Origin: Antedon mediterranea
Lineage: Eukaryota > Echinodermata > Crinoidea > Comatulida > Antedonidae
Reading direction: 5' to 3'
NCBI RefSeq assembly: GCF_964355755.1
Contig: NC_092672.1
Span: 36,764,501 to 36,824,500, forward strand
Length of the DNA: 60,000 bases
Shown: positions 1 to 19,983 of the stretch, piece after piece
Layout: the number at the start of each line of letters is the position of its first letter
Numbering within the stretch: position 1 is the stretch's first letter
The notes under the pieces: model-generated
Told to the model about the DNA's origin: nothing
Seen by the model: the letters and a program-made list of their open reading frames with translations, nothing else
Database searches by the model: none
Position numbers and translations under genes: made by a program

Positions 1-216
1 GCTCTGTTGGGAGGAGGAATAATTTGCTGAACTTGTGCTAATAACAACGAAACAATCGCTAATATGGTTTCTGTTCTTGCTTGTTGCTACGCTATGAAAT
101 TGCTAAAAAAAATCTCATTCATTTTAAAACGCTGTAAAGTGATGTTTATTAGGTAAGACTGAAATTTGCAATCAATGATGATTCATGGAACATATGAATT
201 TTTAGAAATAGAATTA

Positions 217-7553
<7,337 letters not shown>

Positions 7554-8537
7554 GGCTACAAGATACAATGAGAAGCTTAAGGCATCACCTGAAAAATACA
7601 ATATTATTATTCACATCGTTAATCACGTATAAACCATCTGACATTTCAACGGTGAATAAACACAATTACAAAATTCAAATTGAAAAGATGGTATTCATCC
7701 TTAATTAAATTCCGATACATACATAAATCCAGTCAGCAAATATTACATTTGTACAAACCAATCCAAAAATGCAAGTTCGGTTCTTTTCTTGTTTTTAAAA
7801 TCACATAAAAACTTGGTACATTTAACGAAAACACTTAACTTTCATGCCTACTTTACCCAAAAAAAATCTGGTAATGTAGAGTGTAAGTCAAAATCAGTAG
7901 ATAATTGAATTAAAATACAGGAAAAATTGAAAACAAATTTGGACATTACCTACAATTCCAATGGTAATCTTACTGTGATTGAACAATAAACTTATTTTTA
8001 AATACCAGTCATAATTCCATGCATGACTGAACATGATCACTTAGGCGTGCAATAACTAATAATTCCCCCAAAAAATTAAGATCATTGAATTCGACCAATA
8101 AGATTTGGGCCTGTATGATCATTTCCTACAATGTGCAATACTAGCAAGTCAGTGTGTAAGCATGTTCTGATACATCATGGTACCAGGCTATTGCTAGGTC
8201 AGTATTAATATTACATGATGCATCACTACCACCAGGGTTGTTGCTACAATGTGCATAGTTTCCTATCACAGTGATGGTGCCATTTCCTTTCTAATACCAA
8301 TAGTATTGGTTCCACACTGGCCTTCATGAACTCTTTCAAACAGGATAAAGTACAACAAATCAAAGAAAATTATCATTAAACTGTATTATTAATAATAATA
8401 ACTATGTATTTATTGCAGTTTAACGGATTAAGTTTATAATCTTTTTTTTTCTATTGCATTGCATTACAGTAATTTTGACATAAAAGTGTTCTGGACAAAG
8501 TATTTAAACTAGGAATCCGTGGCAATAGCAGACTCTT

Positions 8538-8726
8538 AAGCTCTGTCTACACTATCAAACTTTATGGTTAAAAAAAATGTTATGTGCCCATATATGGAAT
8601 GGATGATGTCATATCACTACCATATTTGGGCATATCACTACCATATTTGGACATACAGTATCACTATTATATTTAGGTACATCATACTTGTTTTGTTAAA
8701 CTAGTTTGACAGTGTATACAGAGCTT
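8538..8726. mobile_element. Tc1/mariner-like MITE copy 2
   Basis: Both ends present with TA flanks; the internal 21-bp motif (catatttgggcatatcactac) is repeated two to three times. Confidence 0.85.
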
Positions 8727-10283
8727 TACAGTCAGTAGTATGCCTGTAATTTTATATAGCATTGTATTAACAATTAAAGTCAAGTCACTGAAATCAAGTA
8801 GTTGCATTTTTATCCACTATCCATTATCACATTAAGCATCCTTTCTTTAACTTACTCACATTTAGCGTGTGCTAGGTTTGTCAATAATAATTTTCTTTTT
8901 ACAGAGATAAAAAGGATGAGAGATAGGGTTAATTACGATACAGAAAATAACCTCAAGGCTACAGGGTGTTGCGGTGCGATCATTAACAACTGTGTACAGT
9001 ATCGTATGTCATATCAGAGTGTTAGTTCACAAACTTCACTTGGCCCCCATTCCATAATCAAGTCATGGACAGATAAATAAAACAAATTAGCCACAGTATA
9101 GCAATTTTGTTTTTAAATAGACTACTTTTGCAAAATGTAACTTTTTTCACTTTCAAATTTGTTTGAAATTTGGATATTTTGGCCCATTTTCAAACTTTGA
9201 AATAAAATGTTGTGTTGTTATTTTTAAAGGCACTTCCTCTTCTATATAACATAGATTTTGATGTTGGCAAGTAATCGGTTAGACAATCTAGTGTTTATAT
9301 TAATTATCGAAATGAACACATGTTTCAAATTAAATCATTCAACACTTTCAATTAAAGCACATCAATGAATTTTCGAAAAAATTCAATATACGGTATAATT
9401 TTTGTTAAACTTTGGCTAGAATAATTAAAAGCAATTTATAATTCAAAATGATAATGACATGTGTGTATCTGTTTATAATGGTAATATCTGTACAAATTCC
9501 AATAAAATCACCAGCTTTCAACAAAATTGAGAATAAAAGTTTTGGGAAGTGGTTTGTCCGCACAAATAGTGCATTAGCCATTAATGGTATGACCTGCATT
9601 TTGATAGATTATACTAAACGTTTTGTGATTGTTTACACAATAATTCAAACCCAGGCTTATAATAAATATTTTATATTGTTGGTATTACTAATGGAAATAG
9701 AAGGAAAATAAAAATGACTTCCTCTTTGTCAAATGTATCAATAACAATAATAATAATAATAAACTAAAATTCTATAACACTAAGTTTTGCTTTCAGTTCA
9801 ATTGAAAGTATATTATATTATAATGATGATAAATACTTTGGCAACATTAAAATTGGCTCAATGTGCTCAAGCTAAGTTGGCAAAACTGAGTATGTGCTCA
9901 AGCTAAGTTGGCAAAGAACAGTGAATTGTATTCAAGTAGGAAATGCATCACACTACAGTAGACTATTATGACACTTATTCAAAAACTAGATCAGTACAAA
10001 TATGTATAACAAACCCCTATTACTAAGGAGACACCTTTAGGGCTCAACAAAGTGGGTGTCCCTTATTAGGTGTGTCCCTTGAATAGTGGGTGTCCATAAC
10101 AGAGGTTATCCACTGTATCAATTTTTGTTGATTTTAATCATTACTGTACAGTATGTAGATTACAAATAGGATGAATAAAAAGAAAAAAGAATGAAACACT
10201 TCTTGTTTTGTATTTTGTTTATGTTGCATGCAATTCAAAATACACCATCAATACAATAATTATTATTAGCCTTAAAGGTCTTT

Positions 10284-10320
10284 AAAGCTCTGTCTACACT
10301 ATCAAAATATGATGTGATAT
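10284..10320. mobile_element. MITE remnant, one end only
   Basis: Left end aaagctctgtctacactatc followed by a short stretch of core; the right end is absent. Confidence 0.6.
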
Positions 10321-11262
10321 ACTGTATGCATAATTTGCTTGGCAATGATCTATTCTGATGTTTTTAAACTTATGAGTAATTTTATTCAACTTTTAAAGTA
10401 GTTTCACACATCTGAAGGTAAAACTCATTAGCAAATCATTATTATTTGAAGTTCAAGTATATCAAATGTTTTGTTTTCATGTCACAATCATTTATCGTGA
10501 GGACATTAGGTGAGGTTTGTCATGCATTTAAGTGGCATACTGATTCATACTACTGTACATGCAAGAAAAAAAAGAAAATTTTGTTTTAATCAAAGGTATT
10601 GACGACAGATTTTTTTTTCTTGTTTGGCAGATTTTTTTTTTTTTGACAGATTTTTTTTAATGATGGCCTCAATTTCTTTAATAAGATTCATAATATACCC
10701 ATTAAATTTTTACAAAAAACTAAAGAAAAGGGAAATAAAACGATATTAAACATACAAAATGATTGCAAGCATACTGCTATCTGTGAATGGAGTTTACGTG
10801 CCAATGAATATAATGCATTTTTATGAGGAGGTGTAATTGAATATCAGAACGCATGAATTGCAAATTATAAATCAAACAACAGCACTTGTCTAGAAAATGA
10901 AAGTAAGTCTAAAATTACAAAGAAGGTAGGGTACATGTCATTGTACAGTATGAACAATTTGAACCTGCTCACTTGGTTCAGAGATGTTTAGAATTAAATG
11001 GGTTATCCTCTCATGGTAGCTCATTCTACTGTACTGGCTGGAGTAGTTACTGTAGTAACTAGTTTACTATCTTAATGGCAACAGTTTCTCTTTAGCATAC
11101 AAATTTAATTTCATTGTGCTTAATTTGATCTGAAAGATGTAGGTTATCGTCAAACACAAGGACGTCATTAAATTAATTCAGTACATCGCAAGCAATGTTT
11201 AATATTACTTCATTACATTAAATAGTATGAAACGTCCAATAAGCCATGAGGAGTTTTTTTTT

Positions 11263-12021
11263 CGCCGTGGTTAGGATTCCGGCACCGGAACCCAACTGCC
11301 CAGCGTTAGGGAATCCGACACGCTATTGCGCATGCCCAATTCTTTGACTATACAGCGATGGATCATTTCATAGCTGCGCCACACGCGTCGGCGAACTAGC
11401 CTAGATGCCTGCTAATGCGGGATCCACTAATCTAGGCTAGGGCTACCAGTTAGACGTGACCAGTGGGCCTATTTATTTTGTAATTAAAAAGTGGTTGCTT
11501 CATTCATAAACTTCATATCATTATGAATTATATAATTACATGACTAGTATTATATAATTACATGACTAGTTTTATGATTTTTCATAACGCATTTAATATA
11601 CTGTACATAACATGCAATCACAAGTTGATTTGTTGACGGCAGCCACCGCGCGCGTGGATGTGAAAAAACTGTTCGGGAATTCGGGGTTGCAACGTTAAAA
11701 ACAGCATTACGATTCTTAGATAGATACTGATTCTTATTAATATCATTATAATTATTTTAACGCGTGGCGTAGTCGTATTTTAATTATTAATTCATGTATG
11801 GCAAGCATAGGCCAAGTTTCATCCATCTCTCGCTCGCGCAACGACTCGACTATCTAGGCTACAGTAAATCCCTATAACACTCCGACTCTCGGTGGTGTGG
11901 TGTGTGGCACTATTAGTGCAAGCTATAATTCACTTCCCAGAGCTCTGGGCATGCGTAATATCGTGTCGGATTCCCTAACGGTGGGCAGTTGAGTTCCGGT
12001 GCCGGAATCCTAACCACGGCG
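11263..12021. mobile_element. 759-bp non-autonomous DNA transposon with ~85-bp inverted ends
   Basis: Left end cgccgtggttaggattccgg and right end ccggaatcctaaccacggcg are exact inverted complements, and similarity continues about 85 bases to gcatgccca. Both ends are bordered by nine T residues (11254-11262; 12022-12030), a possible target duplication of hAT size. More GC- and CpG-rich than its surroundings; no open frame. Lies in PLXDC intron 1. Confidence 0.8.
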
Positions 12022-12442
12022 TTTTTTTTTCATTTTATTCATCCTTAAATCAGAAATTTCACAGCATCAAAACAAAAGTTTTCATGCGAGGGGGGTTTTA
12101 AAATTCATTTATGTAAAATTACCTTGTCAGGACTGACCATACTAAATGCTAGGCCATTAATGGGGTAAAAAAGATTCTAGGCCTACCTAGGCTATGCCCT
12201 ACGTGGGCTAAGACACGACCTACCAAGCATGTCATTGCCAGCAGTAGGCCTCTACTACCGGTAGCTGTACTAAAAGATAGGTCTAGCCTAGAGAGAGTAG
12301 GAGGCCTACACCACCACCAGTAAACCTAGGACTAGCTAACCCTACTCATATCGTTCCTGTTGCTACCAGGACTAACTAGTATATGGTGATTAATTGAAAT
12401 AGAAACACACTATATTTTATAATAAAACAATAATTTCCTTAC

Positions 12443-12600
12443 CAATTGACTTTACAACGCTAGGCCTGATTCGTTACGCTGTTCTCTCGCACACCGACCA
12501 CACACACACAATCGGAATCTACACTAATTCCTATATTCAGAGCGTCATTCTGACGACTGGAGCGTTCTCTACTTCTCTACGGAGCGCCATTTATGTCTTT
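12443..12600 (-). promoter_or_regulatory. probable untranslated first exon and promoter of PLXDC
   Basis: A relatively CpG-rich block ends at a good minus-strand donor (caattg|gtaagg) 4.85 kb upstream of the acceptor in front of the PLXDC start codon, so it could be the leader exon. The upper limit is a guess. It contains AAATGGCGC, resembling a YY1-type initiator, opening a 17-codon upstream frame (MALRREVENAPVVRMTL, 12590-12537). Its 5' part lies in an inverted repeat whose other arm is near 16600-16745. Confidence 0.35.
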
Positions 12601-12740
12601 ATTAACTTCAATAATAGAAATAGTACTACGGTAACTGCGCAAGTGGACCCAAATTAGCACCAGGGTAGCAGAGTGATATAAAATAGAAATAAAAGTCACT
12701 ACTTTTAATATTTAATATCGAAAAGAAGCCCATGTGCTAC

Positions 12741-15700
12741 TTCATTGTTAGTACTCTTGGGTGGGCTTCTTTTCCACATGGAGTTCTTTCCAAGATTACT
12801 TTTGCAAACTAAACGAGGGGAACTGCTAGCTTCCCGCCCGGAAAATATTTTATTTACATGATTTGAAAAATCTTCTAATGTAAATAATTAACAGCATCAA
12901 AATTTAACAGTTTGGCGTGTTGACCGCGAATGACTAACATACCATCTTTACCATAATACACCTGCACAGACTCATTTGCATCAACGCACGCACATACCAA
13001 ACTGTTTAAAATAGAGCAAGGTACCCGAAAATGACATCTATTAGGTTTCAAACAACATGCATAAGAATCTGCAGTACCCCACCATGCTTGGGGCTGAGCA
13101 AAGACAATTTTGAAAAAAAGAGCTGTATACAGTTAGGTTCCCGCCCGAAAAAAATGGCGTTACATGATTTGAATGAAACAAACTATATAAGAATCACCTG
13201 GACAATATATGAGCTTATCCCCGGAAAGTGCACCTATTCATTGAAATATAAAATTAAATATTAAGTCTCCAGTACTAGCCCATCCATGGTTGAGGCAGAG
13301 CAATGAAAATAGAGCCCAGAAATGCACTTACTTATAGGCTACTTATTACTATACATAGTCACCTATGATAATTGAAAATTTTAACTATCCAGAAGATGTG
13401 AATTCAACATTTTAGGTGGGGTTTTCTACTTTAAAAACTTGATTTCGTATATGCCTATGACCTAGCCCGGCGGCGGAATTAGTCTAAGCTTCGAAATTGG
13501 TCTGGAAATTGGCATCTTTGCAAATGTTCTATATTTGATCTTATTTCACTCTCCATTAACCTCATACAAAAACCATCGGAGACTATCTGTTTAAAACATG
13601 TTTATTCTGGGACAGTGCGGCCATGAAGAATTTTACATTTCGCTACCAATGTTGCAACATTGATTAACAAAATCAAAATTTAACAGTGGGGCGCGTTGAA
13701 CGCAAATGACTAACAATACCATCTTTCCCACTACACCTGCACAAACTCATTTGTATAACAACCAACGGCATACCAAACTATGATGAGAGATACATTCTCT
13801 TCTCAACACGCGTAACAAAGATAATTAATTCCTTTTTTACATTAAAATTGAGCCGTTAAACATAAAATTTACGAGATCAGGTGAAAGCCCAAAAAAAGGA
13901 GTAAAAATTGTGCTATCCTTGCCTCAGCACTAAGGCCCTGCAGCAGCCTTGGGTTCATTTCCACCACATCATTACCAGATGCATTGCTAGTGCCTTCTCA
14001 AGATGTGTGGTGGAAAGGGGGACGTACAATTCTATGAACCCCAAACACAGTGGTCGCATACCTTTAACTCTATTCCACCGACCAGCGTAGGAATCGAACC
14101 CACGACATACCTGTTGTCAATACGACGATCAGGCGACTGAGCTAACTGATCATTTTGGTTTTATCAAGGTTAATAGGATATTTATGATGTAATGATGAAT
14201 TACGTAATACACGTATAAATAGACTATTTTTTAGTACTCTTGGGTACGGTGGCTTCTTTTCAACGGATAACCTTCTTTTCCACATGGGGTTCTTTTCAAG
14301 ATTACTTTTGTGAACTAAAGGAGGGGAGTTTCTAGATTCCCGCCCGGAAAATTGTATCTTTACATGATTTGAATTTCTAATAAAGATTAACAAAATCAAA
14401 ATTTAACTTTTAAATTTAATTTTGAGGCGTGTTCACCGCGTAGGACTAACAACAACATCTTCGTCATTACACCTGCACAAACTCATTTGCATAACAACGT
14501 AGGGCTTACCAAACTGTTTAAAATAGCTACAAGGTCCCCAGAAATGACACCTATAGTATTTTGAAACATGATATATAAGAGTCCTCTCTACCCCACCATG
14601 ATTGGGGCTGAGCAAAGACAATTTTGAAAAAAATATTTATTGAAATATGAAATTAAATAAGTCTCCAGTTCAGCTCACCATGGTTGGGGCAGAGCTAGAA
14701 TGAAAGCTTAGTCTCCGGAAATTATGAAACGAAATATAAAAGTCTTCAGGACCAGCCATACAATGGTGATTGTTTCCCCAAGTGTGAGACATGCAATGCA
14801 CGCGGCCGACGGTAATTCAACAAAACAAAATTATGAAATACAAACAGAGCTAGCACACAAAAGCCTGCTTACTAATTTTAATATTTCTATAATTTAGAAA
14901 ACAATTACAATTATCACCTTTGATAATTATAATGTTAAATTTCAACTATCCAGATGCGAATTTTAGGTTGGGTTTGAAAAAACTTGACTTCATATGCTTC
15001 AATTTCGAAGATCTGCTTAAAACATATTTATTTATTTATTCTACCATAAACTTTTATTCACAAAATAATATCAGTAGGCCTACAATACAATATCTTGCAT
15101 GAAACGAATATTTAAAAATACACTATGTAACGGTAGAATTATAATTATAATGTAAAAGATTAACAAAATAAAAATTGAACAGTGTTGTGTGTTAATCGCG
15201 AATGACTAACAATACCATCTTTCCCACAGCACATGTGCACACTCATTTGCATAACAAACGCACGGCATACCAAACTACGATGAGATAAAATTAATTAATT
15301 AACTTAAATATTAAGTCCATTTCATTTAGAACACAATTTACCATAAAAGTCAAAGAACATTTAATAACCTTATATGATGCTTAGTTTTTTTCTAGTTTTT
15401 TCTATTTAAAAAACAAACAAAAAATGTGTATAATACTCTTCTATTACTTATTTCATATTCATATTGATAATGCCAGTGAGTTATTAATTTTCATTTATGT
15501 AATTCATTTTCTTCAGATTTTTCTTTCTCAGAAATGATATACGTTCTAGTTTAAGTTTTATTTATTTTAAAAGGCCAAAACTCAATAAGCGAAAGCTTTT
15601 TTTTTTGGTCTTTTGTCTTTAGTTTGATTTAATGTATGTGAAAAAAAACTAACAAGAAAGAAAGAAAATAAAGATTATTATAGAAGTAAAAAAAAAATTC

Positions 15701-16025
15701 TCTTCTAAACACATAACGAAGAGAATTAATTCCTTTTTTTTTTACATTAAAATAAATTGAGGGCACTAAACATAAAATTTAAACCATCAAAGCAGCTGGC
15801 GAGAGCCAAAAAAAAGATGGTAAATGTGCTCTCCCTGCCTCAGCACTAAGGCCCTGCCACAGCCTTTAGGGGTCGTTTCCACCACATCACCAGATGCATT
15901 GATGTTGTCGCCTCATGATGTGTGGTGGAAAGGGGGACGTATGATCTGTGAACCCCAAACACAGTGGCTCGCATAGCCTTAACTCTATTCCACCGACCAG
16001 CGTGAGAATGGAACCCACGACATAC
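12741..16025. repeat. diverged tandem duplication, about 1.5 kb per copy
   Basis: Blocks recur in the same order: 12750-12860 with 14233-14360, 12895-13115 with 14395-14620, 13260-13310 with 14655-14700, 13675-13800 with 15160-15285, 13800-14100 with 15700-16025. Shared words include gattacttttg, cgcgaatgactaac and gacaattttgaaaaaa. Blocks 2 and 4 also resemble each other. No coding potential seen. Confidence 0.75.
13880..14152 (-). mobile_element. tRNA-derived SINE (family B), copy 1
   Basis: On the minus strand the head reads as a tRNA: A box ttagctcagtcgcc near 14146-14133, B box ggttcgattcc near 14099-14089, followed by a body with ccaccacacatc and ggccttagtgctgaggcag. A second copy lies at 15790-16029. 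Confidence 0.7.
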
Positions 16026-16029
16026 GTGG
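15790..16029 (-). mobile_element. tRNA-derived SINE (family B), copy 2, head truncated
   Basis: Body matches the copy at 13880-14152 closely. The tRNA head is cut after a mutated B box (ggttccattct) where the 97-bp array begins. It probably arose by the surrounding duplication rather than by separate insertion. Confidence 0.65.
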
Positions 16030-16640
16030 CTTATTTCTATTTTATATCACTGTGCTCCACTGGCTCCAAGTTGTGTCCACTTGTCCACTTGAGCACAGTG
16101 TATTCAAATACGAAAAGATATTAACATTCAGTGACTTATTTCTATTTTATATCAATGTGCTTCCCTGGTACCAAATTGGGTCCACTTGAGCACAGTGTAT
16201 TAAAATACGAAAAGATATTAAAATTCAGTGACTTGTTTCTATTTTATATCTTTGTGCTCCCCTGGCTCCAAATAGGGTTCAATTGAGCAAAGTGTATTAA
16301 AATACGAAAAGATATTAAAATTCAGTGACTTATTTCTATTTTATATCACTGTGCTCCCCTGGCTCCAAATTGGGTCCACTTGAGCACAGTGTGTATTAAC
16401 ATACGAAAAGATATTAAAATTCAGTGACTTATTTCTATTTTATATCACTATGCTCCCCTGGCTCCAAATTGGGTCCACATGAGCACAATATAATAACATA
16501 CGAAACGATATTAAAATTAGTGACTTACAGTATTTCTATTTTATATCACTGTGCTCCACTGGCTCAAAATTGTGTCCACTTGAGCACAGTGTATTAGCAT
16601 ACGAAAAGATATTAACATTCAATGACTGGTGCCAAATTTG
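16030..16640. repeat. tandem array, ~97-bp unit, about 6.5 copies
   Basis: Copies begin near 16030, 16135, 16232, 16329, 16428 and 16524, each with ttatttctattttatatcac, tgggtccacttgagcacagt and acgaaaagatattaaaattc. The last copy is partial and leads into the conserved outer arm. Confidence 0.85.
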
Positions 16641-16698
16641 GTCCACTGAACCAGTTACCGTAGTACTATTTCTATTTCGGAAGTAAGTAAAGGCATAA

Positions 16699-16947
16699 AT
16701 GGCGCTCCGTAGAAGTAGAGAATGCTCGATCGTCGAAATGATATACCTCAATTCGTCGTCAAATAAAAAAAAGAAGAGAGGGCGCCAGTCTATTCAAGAA
16801 CTTTGTCACCAAGTCTTGCAACAGAGTGTATTATGTCTTGGGAGTAACATGCAATTTCTGTGTTTCCATACAGAAACATTGAAGTTAAGCAGTTTGAATG
16901 TTATTGTTAAGCTCTGTCTACACTATCAAACTAGTGTGACAAAATAA
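16699..16947 (+). CDS. candidate first-exon-like open frame, unknown product
   Basis: An ATG in the context ataaATGGCG opens 82 codons: MALRRSRECSIVEMIYLNSS followed by a basic KKKKRGR stretch. The last quarter runs into a miniature transposon (16909-17046), so the frame as it stands is unlikely to be a complete protein. A possible donor (ggga|gtaaca) occurs near 16843. I recognise no family. It sits in the right arm of the inverted repeat that mirrors the PLXDC leader. Confidence 0.15.
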   Translation: MALRRSRECSIVEMIYLNSSSNKKKKRGRQSIQELCHQVLQQSVLCLGSNMQFLCFHTETLKLSSLNVIVKLCLHYQTSVTK

Positions 16948-17046
16948 AAGTGTGATGTGGCCAAATATGGTAGTGATACATCATCATGTCCATTATCACA
17001 GCAGATTTTTTTTGTCGAATTAACTTTGCTAGTGTAGACAGAGCTT
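16909..17046. mobile_element. Tc1/mariner-like MITE copy 3
   Basis: Both ends present, TA flanks, reverse internal orientation relative to copy 1. It interrupts the open frame that starts at 16699. Confidence 0.85.
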
Positions 17047-18524
17047 TACACTACTAGCGTCATTCAGGCAAATGGTAAGTCACATTTGTGACGCAATGCA
17101 AAAACAAAACAACAAAAGTCAAAGACTCTTTCCCATTAGCACTTATCTGAATAACTTAAACTTTATTCTACAAATTGATAGGAAAAGTATATAAACAGAG
17201 TCATTTCATTTATTAAGAATCTTATGTTTTTTGTTCTGTACTCTCAACAATATTTCAAATTCATCATCATGAGAGCTTTTACTTTAAATATTCTCAACCC
17301 CTCTGCAAATTATCAGCTTACCTATAACATATGCATAAAGTGAATTCATCAACGGGTGGGGTGATATAACTTTACAGACTGTACATCTATCAACACCCCT
17401 CATATTTTCTTATTTACAAGTGATAATTCACATAGTTCAAATAAAATGAAACAAAATATATAAAATTTTAATCACTAATTACAAATAGTCGTTTTTTTTT
17501 CAGTTCCACGTAATAACGTCGATCGTCCTGAGTTTTGGACCGTATTCCTCGTCCGATACAGTAAATATTAGCCTCCATGGCAACAGTTCAGGTATATTTA
17601 TCGACTACAAGTCTATAAGCACACACCCTCTTGATTATTACAGCAACAACACTGTGAAATACATAATACAAAGCCTAGGCTTTTCACTTGGACATTTACA
17701 GAACTAAGTTGATGTACTTAACGCATAAAGTACTAAGATAAATATACAATATTTGATATGAGCAAGATCTTTAGATCTGTCAAATTTAAGCAAGTTTCAC
17801 AGAGCACCTTTTATATTATAATTTACCCAAAATGAACTCTTTCAAAGAATGCTCTATTCTGATGTTACATACCTCGAGTAATATATTAAGTACCTACAGC
17901 AAGATCAAATGTACATTTTTCTGTCACATAACAGTGTATACAGAGGTAACACAAATACATGAAATAACAGATATACATATGAATTGGCAATTTACAGTTA
18001 GTGCATGTGTTTATAAAGAGAAATATCTTTAAAACAGAAATGCACAATAAACTAACAGGAAATCACAGATTATCATAAACTGATAATAATTAATTAACAT
18101 AAAAAGAAAATCATGGATGTTATTGATAAATTATACAATAAAACGATGATGAGAGAAACTACATTTTGTGTGCATAGTTTCTTTCAGAATGGCATGCATA
18201 GGGCAAAGATTGCATTTATAAGACAATGCTTAGTAAATGTTCAAACTGTCTAAAATGGCTAACACATACTAAGAGTACCTTCAATTTTGCCAACATTAAT
18301 CTTAAATTCTTTTTAATTTCATTTTAGAGCAATTAAATTAAAAGGGAGCCATAATAATATAATTTATTTTACAATTACAAAATACTATTTCAATAAACAT
18401 TCTTCGATGGTTTTTAAACCCCAATAAATACAGCTGTAGTAACATGCCTAAGTCAGACACAAATAAAATCAACTATTACACACATACTCACTCTAGCCAA
18501 TTCTCAGTACTGTACCTATTATCA

Positions 18525-18745
18525 TAGGCAAATTCTGTGATACAGCGTCATATATGTACCACATGTGACACCTGTATCATAGGCCATATACCAAATATAA
18601 TTTGTAGAATATCATAAGCAAATTCTGTGAAACAGTGTTATATATGTATCACATGTGACACCTGTATCATGAGCCATATACCAAGCATAATACAGGTGTC
18701 ACATGTGATACATATACAACAATGTATCACAGAATTTGCCCAATA
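18525..18745. repeat. two direct and one inverted copy of a ~65-bp unit, forming a hairpin
   Basis: gcaaattctgtgatacagcg and cacatgtgacacctgtatca occur at 18529-18575 and 18608-18670. The inverse, tacaggtgtcacatgtgata then tgtatcacagaatttg, follows at 18690-18740. The second and third could pair as a stem of about 50 bp. Confidence 0.75.
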
Positions 18746-19845
18746 CTGAGTATATATCGTATGTGTAGAGATACAGTACAGAGAATCTATTGTTTAACCT
18801 CACCTGCACATACACACTAAACTAATAACTGATCTGACTAATACATCACAACGAAAATTACCCATAATTGTTATGAATGAATTGCTCTACGGTAATGGTG
18901 ATAGCCTTTGATGTACAGATACAACATTGTAATGTACTTTTTATGGGTCTGTTTCTTTTCGTACATAATTCATATCCTAAACCATCATGATCTATTTTGC
19001 AAGCCTGCTTTATAATTAATTCATTTAATTAATTGTTACTCTTTAATACTAAACACATAATTGCAATAATCAAACATTTTTTTCTTCTTCAGTCACAAAT
19101 ATATTCCATAGTCAATCGTATTTTCTTATTAACATAAATCTAAAATTGCAGTCGAGCGTTTTTTTTTTCTCCATCCAGTCTGATATATTTTAAAGTAGTC
19201 CGTGATTCTTTAATTTCAAGTCTTAGTTCTCATATATAGAAAATATGTTTCATACCAATAGTCTAATATTCTATATTATCAAAAATAGTTCTCAGCTATT
19301 AGCTTACATATGCCCATTTGACAATATTTTTTTTTCTATAGATATTAAAAAATCTATTTATATTGCTATTTTAGTATGATTTCTATTGTAATATAATCTC
19401 TTTGTAATTTGTCACTCAAAGACCACAAACTGATGTAATTGAATTTGTTTGAAATCCTTAATTTATAGTAAAAATCGTTAATTCATGTATTATTACCATC
19501 ATTATTATTAATAAATGATTTTTTAAATATTTCATTTTGAAAGACTGATTATCATGAATTTGAAAATGAATTTAGCAATGTATGTCCTTGTGTTTCCACA
19601 CAAAAGATAATATGTATAATTATATTGGTAGATGTTACAAAACCTACAGTATGATGACTGGACGCAATTCACAAAATCGTTCAATAATAAGACACAAAAA
19701 AAATAATTCCTGAGAACTTTACACAATCTATACCACGCCGCCCTATGAACAGAAAATAAGTGAAAATGCTTTTGAATTAAAATGTTGCTAGCTTGTGGTG
19801 TTACAATGTCATTGATGTTTGCTGATTCACTTGTAGCACATATAC

Positions 19846-19983
19846 TATCTACACTATCAAATTTTATATGACAAAAAAAAATGTGATGCGCCCATATATG
19901 GACATGTCATATCACTACCATATTTGGGCATATCACTACCATATCTGAGCATGTCACTTCCATATTTCGGAACATCACACTGT
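19846..19983. mobile_element. MITE remnant
   Basis: Left end degraded (tatctacactatcaaatttt), internal motif in three variants, right end missing. Confidence 0.65.

Larger units (their letters stand above)
7589..12442 (-). other. presumed PLXDC first intron
   Basis: Holds the MITE at 8538, a remnant at 10284, a dispersed repeat near 10010-10115 (gtgggtgtcccttattaggt) and the 759-bp element. Otherwise AT-rich. Open frames at 8817-9080 and 9448-9711 on the plus strand match nothing I recognise. Confidence 0.45.
12546..16745. repeat. composite inverted-repeat structure (foldback-like)
   Basis: The segment 12546-12740, reverse complemented, matches about 16600-16745, sharing gtaccgtagtactatttc-like sequence (cagttaccgtagtactattt) and cataaatggcgctccgtag. 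Inside the right arm a ~97-bp unit is repeated six to seven times (16030-16640); the left arm carries one inverted copy (about 12610-12720). The 3.3 kb between holds a tandem duplication and two SINEs. Tandem repeats inside inverted arms resemble foldback transposons, but no transposase or target duplication is visible. Confidence 0.6.

Noticed and set aside
8802-9080. 92-codon plus-strand frame with a signal-peptide-like N-terminus and paired cysteines
   Set aside because: The frame begins at TTG, and the first ATG lies after the hydrophobic stretch, so the signal peptide would not be made. No family resemblance; antisense within PLXDC intron 1.
9448-9711. 87-codon plus-strand frame with a genuine ATG and hydrophobic start
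   Set aside because: AT-rich composition, no recognisable domain, no promoter or splice context. The GKWFVR word resembles a MED13 N-terminal motif but is on the wrong strand and far from the gene.
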